A stretch of 24,907 nucleotides of DNA. Source: Mesostigma viride (Eukaryota; Streptophyta; Mesostigmatophyceae; Mesostigmatales; Mesostigmataceae). A model generated the notes under the pieces. The model had not been told where the DNA came from, ran no database searches, and worked only from the letters and a program-made list of their open reading frames with translations. Position numbers and translations under genes: made by a program. Below, one piece after another: positions 15,481 to 23,742 of the stretch. Numbering within the stretch: position 1 is the first letter of the stretch; each line of letters begins with the position of its first letter. Location: the NCBI GenBank assembly GCA_009746045.1, contig RPFO01002193.1:1-24907 (forward strand). Reading direction: 5' to 3'.

Positions 15481-16698
15481 ATGAGGAAAAAACTACCTCC
15501 TGTTAGGATATGTCGGAGTCTGGCCTTGAACGCGTCGGTCGTGAAGGGTATAGGGAAGAGACGGTTCTCCCCGCTCACGGTGGTCGATATCCGTCAGCTG
15601 TGTACGAAACTGGGGTTCGTCACCCCCAAATGGATCACCAAGCGGCAGGCGGAAGCCAGTCTGGTCGCCGTGCTGGCCGCGCGCAAGATCCAGCGATGGG
15701 CGAGGAGGACGTTCCTCGCGAGGGCCAAGGCGATCGCGCGCATCAAGAAGCACGTCGCCCTGTTCCCGAAAAACAAGGAGGACATGATCATGCTCGAACC
15801 GCTCCCGCACAAATCCCGCGTGTTCAAGCTCGTGTTGCCGGACAGGACCGTCATTGGGTTCGACGCTCCGAGGCTCGCGGAATTCATACTGGATTCCGGG
15901 ACCTTCGAGGATCCTGTCACGCGGCACGCCTTCAACGAGGTCGAGCTGAATCGGCTCGACCGCCAGGTCCAACGTTTAGGGTTTCAACGCCGGTCGACCC
16001 TCCATCTGTTCCGCCATCCCGAGATCGTCAAGGCGAAGAAGGACAAGGCCTCGCTTGTCATGGGACTCGAGCGCATGGCGGCCGAGATGGTGGAGATGAT
16101 GATCCAGCTGGCGGAGAACGGGGAAGCCGGGCGGGAGACGATGATGATGCTGGACGGGGACTACGTCCCCCAGTGGCACGCGTACTTTTGCCAGCTGGTC
16201 GCGGTCGACCCCCACGCTGGATACACCGGCCTCATGACCTACAAGGGGATGGTCAAGGCGGCGCTGTCGAAGGAGGTGGGCGAGGACGTCATGGCGTCGG
16301 ACACCCAGATACGCAATCGACAACTGGTGCTGAACTACGTGTCGCATCTCCTGGACTCGTACCAAGTGAGAGGGTTCGGGGGAGCGCCCCCGCCTGCGCC
16401 TGTCGTGTACCAGTTACCCGCCTCCTCGCTGTCCGCCTCGCGACTGTTTGTCGATCCTGTCTCGTACGCGGTACCGGGAATGTCCGTGTATCAGCTCGTG
16501 CAGATGTTGGCCGCGGGCGTGGCTGACGCACAGGAGGGGACGCATCCTTTCCCGCCTCCGGATACCTCCTCCCCGGTCTTCGCCGCCCCGCGAGCGTCGT
16601 GGTCCCCCCCGCCGATACCGGCGTCCGAGTTCGACGAGCGTCCGCTCGGATGGGAGCGCGCGCTGGCCTTGATGCAAGGAGATGTAGACTCGATGTGA
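15481..16698 (+). CDS. Large protein with SAP-like and IQ-like N-terminal motifs
   Basis: Intact 405-residue frame from ATG 15481 (MRKKLPPVRI). Residues about 31-66 (LTVVDIRQLCTKLG and after) have the helix-turn-helix look of SAP-like DNA-binding motifs. Residues 70-81, IQRWARRTFLAR, resemble an IQ calmodulin-binding motif with one arginine out of register. Residues about 115-160 form a block with FKLVLPDRTVIGFD, SGTFEDPVTR and ELNRLD that recalls a short conserved segment found in several giant-virus proteins. The C-terminal ~100 residues are Pro/Ser-rich and probably disordered. All domain calls are by eye. AATAAA follows at 16717. Its role is unknown; a structural or DNA-associated virion protein is possible. 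Confidence 0.7.
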   Translation: MRKKLPPVRICRSLALNASVVKGIGKRRFSPLTVVDIRQLCTKLGFVTPKWITKRQAEASLVAVLAARKIQRWARRTFLARAKAIARIKKHVALFPKNKEDMIMLEPLPHKSRVFKLVLPDRTVIGFDAPRLAEFILDSGTFEDPVTRHAFNEVELNRLDRQVQRLGFQRRSTLHLFRHPEIVKAKKDKASLVMGLERMAAEMVEMMIQLAENGEAGRETMMMLDGDYVPQWHAYFCQLVAVDPHAGYTGLMTYKGMVKAALSKEVGEDVMASDTQIRNRQLVLNYVSHLLDSYQVRGFGGAPPPAPVVYQLPASSLSASRLFVDPVSYAVPGMSVYQLVQMLAAGVADAQEGTHPFPPPDTSSPVFAAPRASWSPPPIPASEFDERPLGWERALALMQGDVDSM

Positions 16699-16716
16699 AT
16701 GATGATGTCGATGATC

Positions 16717-16722
16717 AATAAA
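16717..16722 (+). terminator. Poly(A) signal AATAAA at convergent gene ends
   Basis: AATAAA follows the plus gene's stop by 18 bases. On the minus strand, AATAAA overlaps the stop codon of the facing gene (16727-16732), so the two convergent genes overlap in their 3' ends. Confidence 0.6.
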
Positions 16723-16726
16723 GCAT

Positions 16727-17362
16727 TTATTTATTCCGTCTCTTACGTTTGCTAGATACGGGTGTCGTCTTCTTCTTGCGCGCGGGCGTAGCTCTCTTTC
16801 GCCTCCGCTTTGTCTGTCCAACACTGTGATCGTCGTCCCACCCGTTCGTCGCGGCGTCCCCGTAGTAGACATCCCACCCGCTCGGGCCGGTCCATTCGGG
16901 TGCTGCCGACGCCCCCTCCCACATGTTCGGGGGGAGGGGGCGCCCCATCCGGTGGGGCGTTGGTAGGGACGCGTGTTCTCGGCCGTCGCGCGGTCCACGG
17001 CGAGGAGTCCGGCGCCGTACGAGTGCGCGGGCGCCGAAGGGTCGGCGAGCGTCGGGGGTGGGCAACATGAGATGCATGTTGTCGATGAGAGCGCGTTTGT
17101 CCATCCTTTTCGCGGCTATTCCCCGCATCTTTTCGTGCACGTCGATCGCCGCGTGACGCGACCCGCGAACGAACTCGGGCGCGAACCGCCACCCTTTGTC
17201 CCACGTGTCGCTCGCGAGTCTTTCCGCCTCTTGGTCGTAAAAGTACCGGTGACCCCACGCGGAACCGTCGGGCGGAGGTCGCGATACCCCGGACGCGTTC
17301 GTCACGCGGTCGTACGGGTTCCAATGGCCGTCGATCATTCTCCGCAGTTCCAATTCGTGCAT
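16727..17362 (-). CDS. Unknown basic protein with nuclear-localisation-like tail
   Basis: Intact 211-residue frame from ATG 17362 (MHELELRRMIDGHWNPYDRV). The N-terminal ~95 residues are rich in Trp, Tyr, Asp and Arg and look folded. The middle is Arg/Pro-rich, and the C-terminus has clustered basic signals (TKRRRKR, ARKKK, KRKRR) typical of nuclear localisation or DNA binding. No family recognised. The composition resembles small basic virion proteins that accompany DNA, which is a guess only. Confidence 0.6.
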   Translation of the reverse strand: MHELELRRMIDGHWNPYDRVTNASGVSRPPPDGSAWGHRYFYDQEAERLASDTWDKGWRFAPEFVRGSRHAAIDVHEKMRGIAAKRMDKRALIDNMHLMLPTPDARRPFGARALVRRRTPRRGPRDGREHASLPTPHRMGRPLPPNMWEGASAAPEWTGPSGWDVYYGDAATNGWDDDHSVGQTKRRRKRATPARKKKTTPVSSKRKRRNK

Positions 17363-17778
17363 TCGTAGCGTGGGATTATGGAGAATAGATCTGTATGGAT
17401 CAATAGAGAGGCTGTACAGCTGAGATGCGGGGGATTACACTCCCACGGGACGCCGCCACGTGGCCGAGATCGGACGGTCCACGGCACTTCAGATCTCCCA
17501 TGATAGTACGGCGTATCCCGGATACGGCGCGGCGCCGGTACGGCCGGACCAGTATCATGGATACTGGTCCGAGTACCGTGGCACGGCATTCCGCCACGTC
17601 ACTACCGCGCCGCGCCGCGCCGCGCCATGGAACCTTCTAGAGGATCGATCCCAGCCGTCCGATGAAGATCTCGTGGGAGGGCCAGTTTCCACAGGTACAA
17701 AGGTCGTGCAGGCCTACCAAATGCACCATCACACCACAGAACAGCCATAGCCAGCGCAGAAAACAACAGCAGACCGCC
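17363..17778. promoter_or_regulatory. Palindrome-rich intergenic region before the Cys-rich gene
   Basis: 416 bp without a gene. It holds a CCACGTGG G-box core (about 17456-17463). A 15-base palindrome, CGTATCCCGGATACG, lies at 17512-17526. A hairpin at 17546-17570 has two 11-base perfect arms (GGACCAGTATC and its complement) around a 3-base loop, extended by GTAC pairs outside. A (CGCGC)n-like run lies near 17610-17628. No clear TATA box precedes the ATG at 17779. Confidence 0.55.
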
Positions 17779-18962
17779 ATGTTTCCCGTTGATGCAGCAG
17801 CTGGGCCATTGTTCGGGCCTCAGACTAGGGCACGACTAGGGCCTTGCATGGGCTTGGTTCTCCCAGATGCTATGGATTGCCATATCCTCGCTGCACAAGA
17901 ACTAGGACTGGTTGTTCCGCCATAGCTCCTGCGCTTGTGCCAGTGCCTGCGCCTGTGCCAGCGCCAGTGCCTGTGATTGTGCCAGTGCCAGTGCCTGCTG
18001 CGCCAGTGCCTGAGCCTGTGTACGTGCCTGCTCCTCTCCCTGGGCTATTCGCCCCTCGGTTTAAGGACTCTGACATTTGGCCTCAAACAGGCCATGTGTG
18101 GCCAAATGGTAGTGGCGATTCCAAGTTTCCTCTGGTGCATTGCGTCACCTGCAAAAAGGTGCCGGAGAGGGCAGTGTGCAAGAAGGAGAACGGGGAGATG
18201 CAGTGCCGGGGGTGCGCTCTGGATGAACTGAGCGACAAGGTGGATGCACTAGGTCCCTCTCCTCCCACGGAGCAGGTGCAGGAGACTGTCAAGAATTTTG
18301 ACACGGGCTTGCAGATTTACAAGTACGAATATGAGCCCAAGCGTCTCCCGCCTCCTCCCACCGGCTACCCTCTGTCCAAGTGCATGTGCGCTGTGTGCAA
18401 GAAGCCTGCTCTCCACGCGCACGAAGTGGTGAAGGAGGTCACCCCTCAGATGCTGGAGACTACTTCCCATTTCCGTGTTGCCAAGCTCGTGGTTGGCGAC
18501 GTCGTTTGTGGGATCTGCCGCAACGAGTTCCTGGCCCAGTATGTCGACAACAACGTGGTCATCAGCAAGGCCATGTCTCGCGGCATGCAGTATTGGGAGT
18601 ACAAGGGCCATATCGATGAGGTGTTCCAGTACAACGAGGAACTCCACAAGATGGCAGAGCGCGCCCAGACAACACGCACACGGCCCCTCCAGTGACAAGT
18701 TTTACTGGCCTCGCAGGCAGTGCCAGAAGTGCATGAAGCGCATCGACATCAACGTGCAGAACCTGTATGTGGCTCCAAGGCCTCGTTCTTTTGACGTTGA
18801 CTTGGTCTGCTACGAGTGCGCCAAGTTCTGCAGCCTTGTTTCTGAGGCTGTCGCTTTCCCGGGCTTTAGCCGCCCCAACAACCGTCTCAAGCGTAATGCA
18901 GAGGCCGGGGCTTCCTTCTGTACGATGTTGTGGGGTCCAACAAGCCCTATTTCTTCGCGTAG
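17779..18962 (+). CDS. Cys-rich zinc-binding protein, interrupted (left arm copy)
   Basis: Inferred from ATG 17779 (MFPVDAAAGPLFG) to the TAG at 18960-18962. The first frame stops at 17925; the signal resumes in another frame with a Val/Pro/Ala repeat (VPAPVPVPVP style), then a region with at least five C-x2-C pairs: CVTC, CRGC, CMCAVC, CGIC, CQKC and CYEC. Such pairs indicate several zinc sites, possibly RING- or ribbon-like. Further single-base breaks lie near 18665-18690, 18785-18792 and 18905-18912. The last three differ in the mirror copy, where the frame stays open past 18690, so at least these look like local errors. The break near 17925 is the same in both arms. Function unknown; AVCKK and CGVCKK echo the RING-like protein at 1756. 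Confidence 0.6.
17935..18035. repeat. Short tandem repeat coding Val-Pro-Ala-Pro
   Basis: Degenerate 6-18-base units of the type GTGCCAGTGCCTGCGCCT encode alternating Val-Pro/Ala-Pro residues. It is a typical slippage-prone tract. The mirror copy is at about 24670-24775. Confidence 0.8.
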
Positions 18963-19108
18963 GGTGTCATCTGGGCACTTCATTGGCCCATGCAAGCCTA
19001 TGGAGGCTACTGTTGATAGGGACTTGTGGTATTCTATTTTGTAATGAATAAGACTCTTTGCATGCAAATCCAACACTCATGCACTAGGCGTAGGACTTGA
19101 CTTGTTTG

Positions 19109-19713
19109 CGAAAAGTTCGGGCTATGCGGATAGCCCGAACTTTTGGGGATAGCCCGAACTTTTGGAAACCTTGCTAGGGAAAAGTAAAAGTTTCCAGTGG
19201 GATCCCAGCCATTTGAAAAGTTCGGGCTATGGTTCGGGCTATCGTTTATAGCCCGAACCGGACCCTTTTGCCCCTTGGACGGTGGTGTCATGCATTGTAC
19301 ATGGGGTAGGGACTTGGTTATTTGGACAGTGTGCAGTGTATGTGTGTGTGTTTCTTCCTTAGATTGCTAACACATAAAATATAGGGGTATTTCCTGTATA
19401 TACAGATAGGATTGCTAACACATAAAATATAGGGATATTAGCTATGATATATATAGATGACAATTGCTAACACATAAAATTTTATGTGTTGGGAAACAGA
19501 GTAAAAGAAAGAGTAGCATTCACCCATAGCAACACACCGCCCAGAGGGGAAAAAGGGGCGGTTCGGGCTATAAATCGATAGCCCGAACCATAGCCCGAAC
19601 TTTTCAAAATGGCTGGGATCCCCACTGGAAACTTTTACTTTTCCCTAGCAAGGTTTCGAAAAGTTCGGGCTATCCCCAAAAGTTCGGGCTATCCGCATAG
19701 CACGAACTTTTCG
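19109..19713. repeat. Foldback element 2 (long inverted repeat, AT-rich core with iterons)
   Basis: Arms of roughly 180 bases (about 19109-19275 and 19550-19713) are near-perfect reverse complements. They carry AAAAGTTCGGGCTAT, a GAAACCTTGCTAGGGAAAAG block and its complement, and GGCTGGGATCC. The core has three direct copies of TTGCTAACACATAAAAT (19364, 19412 and 19464; spacing 48 and 52 bases) and one inverted copy at about 19479-19493. The same iteron family and arm words occur in element 1 (3030-3755), but the two are clearly diverged. No open frame of note. It sits between the Cys-rich gene and the F-box-like gene. Confidence 0.88.
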
Positions 19714-19857
19714 TGGGAGCCTATGGCTGGGCGCCACGTGGCATGGTATCCCACGAGAGTTGCGGCGCCGCGCCGGCGCGACGCTCCACGGATATTATCG
19801 TGGGACGCCGCGCCGGCGCGACGCTTGCACGGCACTATCGTGGGACGCCGTGGCCGA

Positions 19858-19891
19858 GGGTATAAAAGCGGAGTCACGGGCGTTTGGGGGT
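19858..19891 (+). promoter_or_regulatory. Core promoter of F-box-like gene
   Basis: GGGTATAAAAGCGGAG followed by GGGCGTTTGGGGGT, about 80-110 bases before the ATG at 19968. It shares order and sequence with the promoter at 1679-1711. Upstream (about 19730-19855) are a G-box (CCACGTGG at about 19734) and GC-rich inverted blocks with GCCGCGCCGGCGCGACGC repeated. Confidence 0.75.
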
Positions 19892-19967
19892 AGGTCTCGC
19901 CTCCGACACTGCCAGGCACACAGTCATCCACACGCAGACAGCCATCCTTACAGCTGTAAAATACACA

Positions 19968-20609
19968 ATGGCCCATGCTGGTGCTACTTTCGAGGATCTG
20001 CCAAGCGAAATTTTGTTTGTTTTGGCAGAGCTCAGCTGGCCCTACTTGCGTGGTGTGAACAAGGCCTCTCACAAGGAATGGGAGGCCGTGCTGGCGATAA
20101 TGGAGGCAAAGGTTCGCGCTGTGCGCAATTTGATTGACGAGGAACTGGAGTTCCGCGATGCCAACCCCTATTGGTTGTCGATATAAAGGGACACGCGCCT
20201 GTATGAGATGACGCCTGATCAGCTGAGGGCCATTTATGACAAGGTGTCTGTGCCCCGCTTGCGTGAGGCGGAGGGGTACTTGTACACTACCCGCGCTGAT
20301 CGTTTGGAGCAGATGGATCACGCTACACTGATTTTGTGGAGGTGCTCAACCGATTCAAGGTCCCCGGCCCCCACACTAAGGCGGCGAGGGACGCCTATTT
20401 TGCGTCCATTCCTGATGTGGATCGCGAGAATGATGGCGTCGCGTTGAGAGTTGGTCACTGTTCTGTGCGCGGGATTGGTGGCTGACGACACGGAGGCCAA
20501 CGGGGGCGTGCCAACGGGTTTGGCCGACCTTCTCAGCGACATTTTCGAAGACAAGCACATGATGATGTCGTCTCTTCACCATCCCTCGTATAACCGGGTG
20601 ATGCCTTAA
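19968..20609 (+). CDS. F-box-like protein, interrupted by frameshifts (left arm copy)
   Basis: ATG 19968 (MAHAGATFEDLPSEILFVLA). Residues about 8-37 fit an F-box: FEDLPSEILFVL, a hydrophobic stretch, LRGVNKASHKEW. F-box proteins bring substrates to SCF ubiquitin ligases through Skp1, and giant viruses often carry many. The frame breaks at about 20172-20195, where the two arms also differ in length, at about 20330-20345, and again before about 20465. The last natural segment (GLVADDTEANGG to NRVMP) ends at the TAA at 20607-20609. Unbroken length would be about 210 residues. Together with the RING-like genes it suggests interference with host ubiquitination, which is inference. Confidence 0.6.
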
Positions 20610-20630
20610 ACAGGCAAATAGGGATCAACT

Positions 20631-20658
20631 GATATAGCCTATTGGAAAAGGCTATATC
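20631..20658. terminator. Hairpin after F-box-like gene
   Basis: GATATAGCCT and AGGCTATATC form a perfect 10-base stem with an 8-base loop, 22 bases after the stop codon. It may mark the transcript end, as hairpins do in some giant viruses; an AATAAA is not evident there. The mirror copy is at about 22044-22071. Confidence 0.5.
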
Positions 20659-20839
20659 CCATGGACTGTCTTATATAACTTTTAATAAGACTCGATTCCT
20701 ATTGAAATTTGTCTCACAATGAGTCCCACAATGAGCCCCACTTAAAAAAAAATCTAAACCGCATACTATAAATAGCTAATGGAGCTATAGGGGTACCAGA
20801 TTCCCACGAAGAATAGGGATTTCCCGCCACCCGCGCCTG

Positions 20840-21290
20840 TCACGTGATTGTGCCACGTGGCATGACCCGATTGGTCAGCCTCTCGTGGGATTCCAGATTC
20901 ACATGGTGCCACGTGGCAGCCACCCATGACAGGGTGTCCCATGGGACTCCAGGGACCCCCATGGGTGCCACGTGGCAGGATCCCATTGGACAGGGTGTAT
21001 CATGGGACGCCAGGGTCCCTGGGTGCCACGTGGCGGGTTCCGATTGGACAGGGAGTACCATGGGAGTACAGGGTCCCACGGAGATTCGGGGTCCCTGGTG
21101 CCACGTGGCGGTTACTGATTGGACAGGGAGTCCCATGGGTGCCACGTGGCAGCGTCCCATTGGACAGGGAGGTCCCATGGGTGGCCAGGGTCCCAGGGGT
21201 CCCTGGTGCCACGTGGCAGTCGCTGATTGGCAGATAGTCCCATGGGAATCTCAGGGTGCCACGTGGCAGCCTCCCATTGGCGGCTACTAC
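20840..21290. repeat. Subterminal array of G-box + CCAAT composite units (left arm)
   Basis: Eight units, 40-75 bases apart, each with the palindrome TGCCACGTGGCA or TGCCACGTGGCG (starts 20851, 20907, 20966, 21024, 21099, 21140, 21207, 21257). In seven of them ATTGG follows after exactly 7 bases (20870, 20985, 21043, 21118, 21159, 21226, 21276); in the second unit the CCAAT box is damaged. Between units lie GACAGGG, CCCATGGG and CAGGGTCCCTGG words. Long open frames here are repeat translations. The array is non-coding and ends about 60 bases from the palindrome centre. Confidence 0.92.
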
Positions 21291-21410
21291 GCCAGGGTCC
21301 CTGGCAGGGTCCCACGATATATTTATCCCAACAATTGACGGGTTAGAGGCGCCTCTAACCCGTCAATTGTTGGGATAAATATATCGTGGGACCCTGCCAG
21401 GGACCCTGGC

Positions 21411-21860
21411 GTAGTAGCCGCCAATGGGAGGCTGCCACGTGGCACCCTGAGATTCCCATGGGACTATCTGGCCAATCAGCGACTGCCACGTGGCACCAGG
21501 GACCCCTGGGACCCTGGCCACCCATGGGACCTCCCTGTCCAATGGGACGCTGCCACGTGGCACCCATGGGACTCCCTGTCCAATCGTAACCGCCACGTGG
21601 CACCAGGGACCCCGAATCTCCGTGGGACCCTGTACTCCCATGGTACTCCCTGTCCAATCGGAACCCGCCACGTGGCACCCAGGGACCCTGGCGTCCCATG
21701 ATACACCCTGTCCAATGGGATCCTGCCACGTGGCACCCATGGGGGTCCCTGGAGTCCCATGGGACATGTCGAATGGGTGGCTGCCACGTGGCACCATGTG
21801 AATCTGGAATCCCACGAGACTGGGCTGACCAATCGGGTGCCACGTGGCACATCACGTGAC
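21411..21860. repeat. Subterminal G-box + CCAAT array (right arm, mirror copy)
   Basis: Reverse complement of the array at 20840-21290. The order is CCAAT, 7 bases, TGCCACGTGGCA (for example CCAAT 21421-21425 with the G-box at 21433-21444). One unit near 21582 has a 6-base spacer because of a single-base loss relative to the left arm. Confidence 0.9.
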
Positions 21861-22089
21861 AGGCGCGGGTGGCGGGAAATCCCTATTCTTCGTGGGAATC
21901 TGGTACCCCTATAGCTCCATTAGCTATTTATAGTATGCGGTTTAGATTTTTTTTTAAGTGGGGCTCATTGTGGGACTCATTGTGAGACAAATTTCAATAG
22001 GAATCGAGTCTTATTAAAAGTTATATAAGACAGTCCATGGGATATAGCCTTTTCCAATAGGCTATATCAGTTGATCCCTATTTGCCTGT

Positions 22090-22738
22090 TTAAGGCATCA
22101 CCCGGTTAACGAGGATGGTGAAGACGACATCATCCGTGCTTGTACTTCGAAAATGTCGCTGAGAAGGTCGGCCAAACCCGTTGGCACGCCCCCGTTGGCC
22201 TCCGTGTCGTCAGCCACCAATCCCGCGCACAGAACATGACCAACTCATCAACGCGACGCTCCATCACATTCTCGCGATCCACATCAGGAATGGACGCAAA
22301 TAGGCGTCCCTCGCCGCCTTAGTGTGGGGGCCGACCTTGACAGTTCGGTTGAGCACCTCCACAAAATCAGTGTACGCGTGATCCATCTGCTCCAAACGAT
22401 CAGCGCGGGTAGTGTACAAGTACCCCTCCGCCTCACGCAAGCGGGGCACAGACACCTTGTCATAAATGGCCCTCAGCTGATCAGGCGTCATCTCATACAG
22501 GCGGCGGGGTGTCACCTTTCTATCGACGAACCAAATAGGGGTTGGCATCGCGGAACTCCAGTTCCTCGTCAATCAAATTGCGCACAGCGCGAACCTTTGC
22601 CTCCATTATCGCCAGCACGGCCTCCCATTCCTTGTGAGAGGCCTTGTTCACACCACGCAAGTAGGGCCAGCTGAGCTCTGCCAAAACAAACAAAATTTCG
22701 CTTGGCAGATCCTCGAAAGTAGCACCAGCATGGGCCAT
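22090..22738 (-). CDS. F-box-like protein, interrupted by frameshifts (right arm copy)
   Basis: Mirror copy of the gene at 19968-20609, starting at ATG 22738. The F-box segment is the same. After about residue 70 it differs from the left copy by several short indels: near 22505-22545 it has extra bases, and between about 22110 and 22340 the frame breaks differ. In this copy the middle part reads more smoothly (a frame open from 22572 to 22264), so it helps locate the errors in the left copy. Its core promoter mirrors at about 22815-22848. Confidence 0.55.
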
Positions 22739-22814
22739 TGTGTATTTTACAGCTGTAAGGATGGCTGTCTGCGTGTGGATGACTGTGTGCCTGGCAGTGT
22801 CGGAGGCGAGACCT

Positions 22815-22848
22815 ACCCCCAAACGCCCGTGACTCCGCTTTTATACCC
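22815..22848 (-). promoter_or_regulatory. Core promoter of right-arm F-box-like gene
   Basis: Reverse complement of the promoter at 19858-19891 (TATAAAAGCGGAG then GGGCGTTTGGGGGT on the minus strand), unchanged in its key bases although nearby sequence carries indels. Confidence 0.7.
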
Positions 22849-22995
22849 TCGCGGCCACGGCGTCCCACGATAGTGCCGTGCAAGCGTCGCGCCGGCGCGG
22901 CGTCCCACGATAATATCCGTGGAGCGTCGCGCCGGCGCGGCGCCGGCAACTCTCGTGGGATACCATGCCACGTGGCGCCCAGCCATAGGCTCCCA

Positions 22996-23596
22996 CGAAA
23001 AGTTCGTGCTATGCGGATAGCCCGAACTTTTGGGGATAGCCCGAACTTTTCGAAACCTTGCTAGGGAAAAGTAAAAGTTTCCAGTGGGGATCCCAGCCAT
23101 TTTGAAAAGTTCGGGCTATGGTTCGGGCTATCGATTTATAGCCCGAACCGCCCCTTTTTCCCTCTGGGCGGTGTGTTGCTATGGGTGATGCTACTCTTTC
23201 TTTTACTCTGTTTCCCAACACATAAAATTTTATGTGTTAGCAATTGTCATCTATATATCATAGCTAATACCCTATATTTTATGTGTTAGCAATCCTATCT
23301 GTATATACAGGAAATACCCCTATATTTTATGTGTTAGCAATCTAAGGAAGAAACACACACACATACACTGCACACTGTCCAAATAACCAAGTCCCTACCC
23401 CATGTACAATGCATGACACCACCGTCCAAGGGGCAAAAGGGTCCGGTTCGGGCTATAAACTGATAGCCCGAACCATAGCCCGAACTTTTCAAATGGCTGG
23501 GATCCCACTGGAAACTTTTACTTTTCCCTAGCAAGGTTTCCAAAAGTTCGGGCTATCCCCAAAAGTTCGGGCTATCCGCATAGCCCGAACTTTTCG
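22996..23596. repeat. Foldback element 2, mirror copy
   Basis: Reverse complement of the element at 19109-19713, with the same arms and the CTAACACATAAAAT iterons inverted (for example near 23221-23240, 23276-23292 and 23324-23340). It differs from the left copy by a few single-base changes. Confidence 0.85.
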
Positions 23597-23742
23597 CAAA
23601 CAAGTCAAGTCCTACGCCTAGTGCATGAGTGTTGGATTTGCATGCAAAGAGTCTTATTCATTACAAAATAGAATACCACAAGTCCCTATCAACAGTAGCC
23701 TCCATAGGCTTGCATGGGCCAATGAAGTGCCCAGATGACACC

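Noticed and set aside
16752-17324. 190-residue minus frame overlapping the basic-tail gene at 16727-17362
   Set aside because: Frame-shifted shadow of the real gene; Arg/Pro-rich with no start context.
21340-21361. GGGTTAG at the palindrome centre as a cellular telomere repeat
   Set aside because: Only a single copy on each arm, not a tandem TTAGGG tract.
20844-21855. Open frames of 100-166 residues in the G-box array, both arms
   Set aside because: They are translations of the repeat (HVA, GATWQ-type periodic peptides) in several frames at once; the periodic DNA elements explain them.
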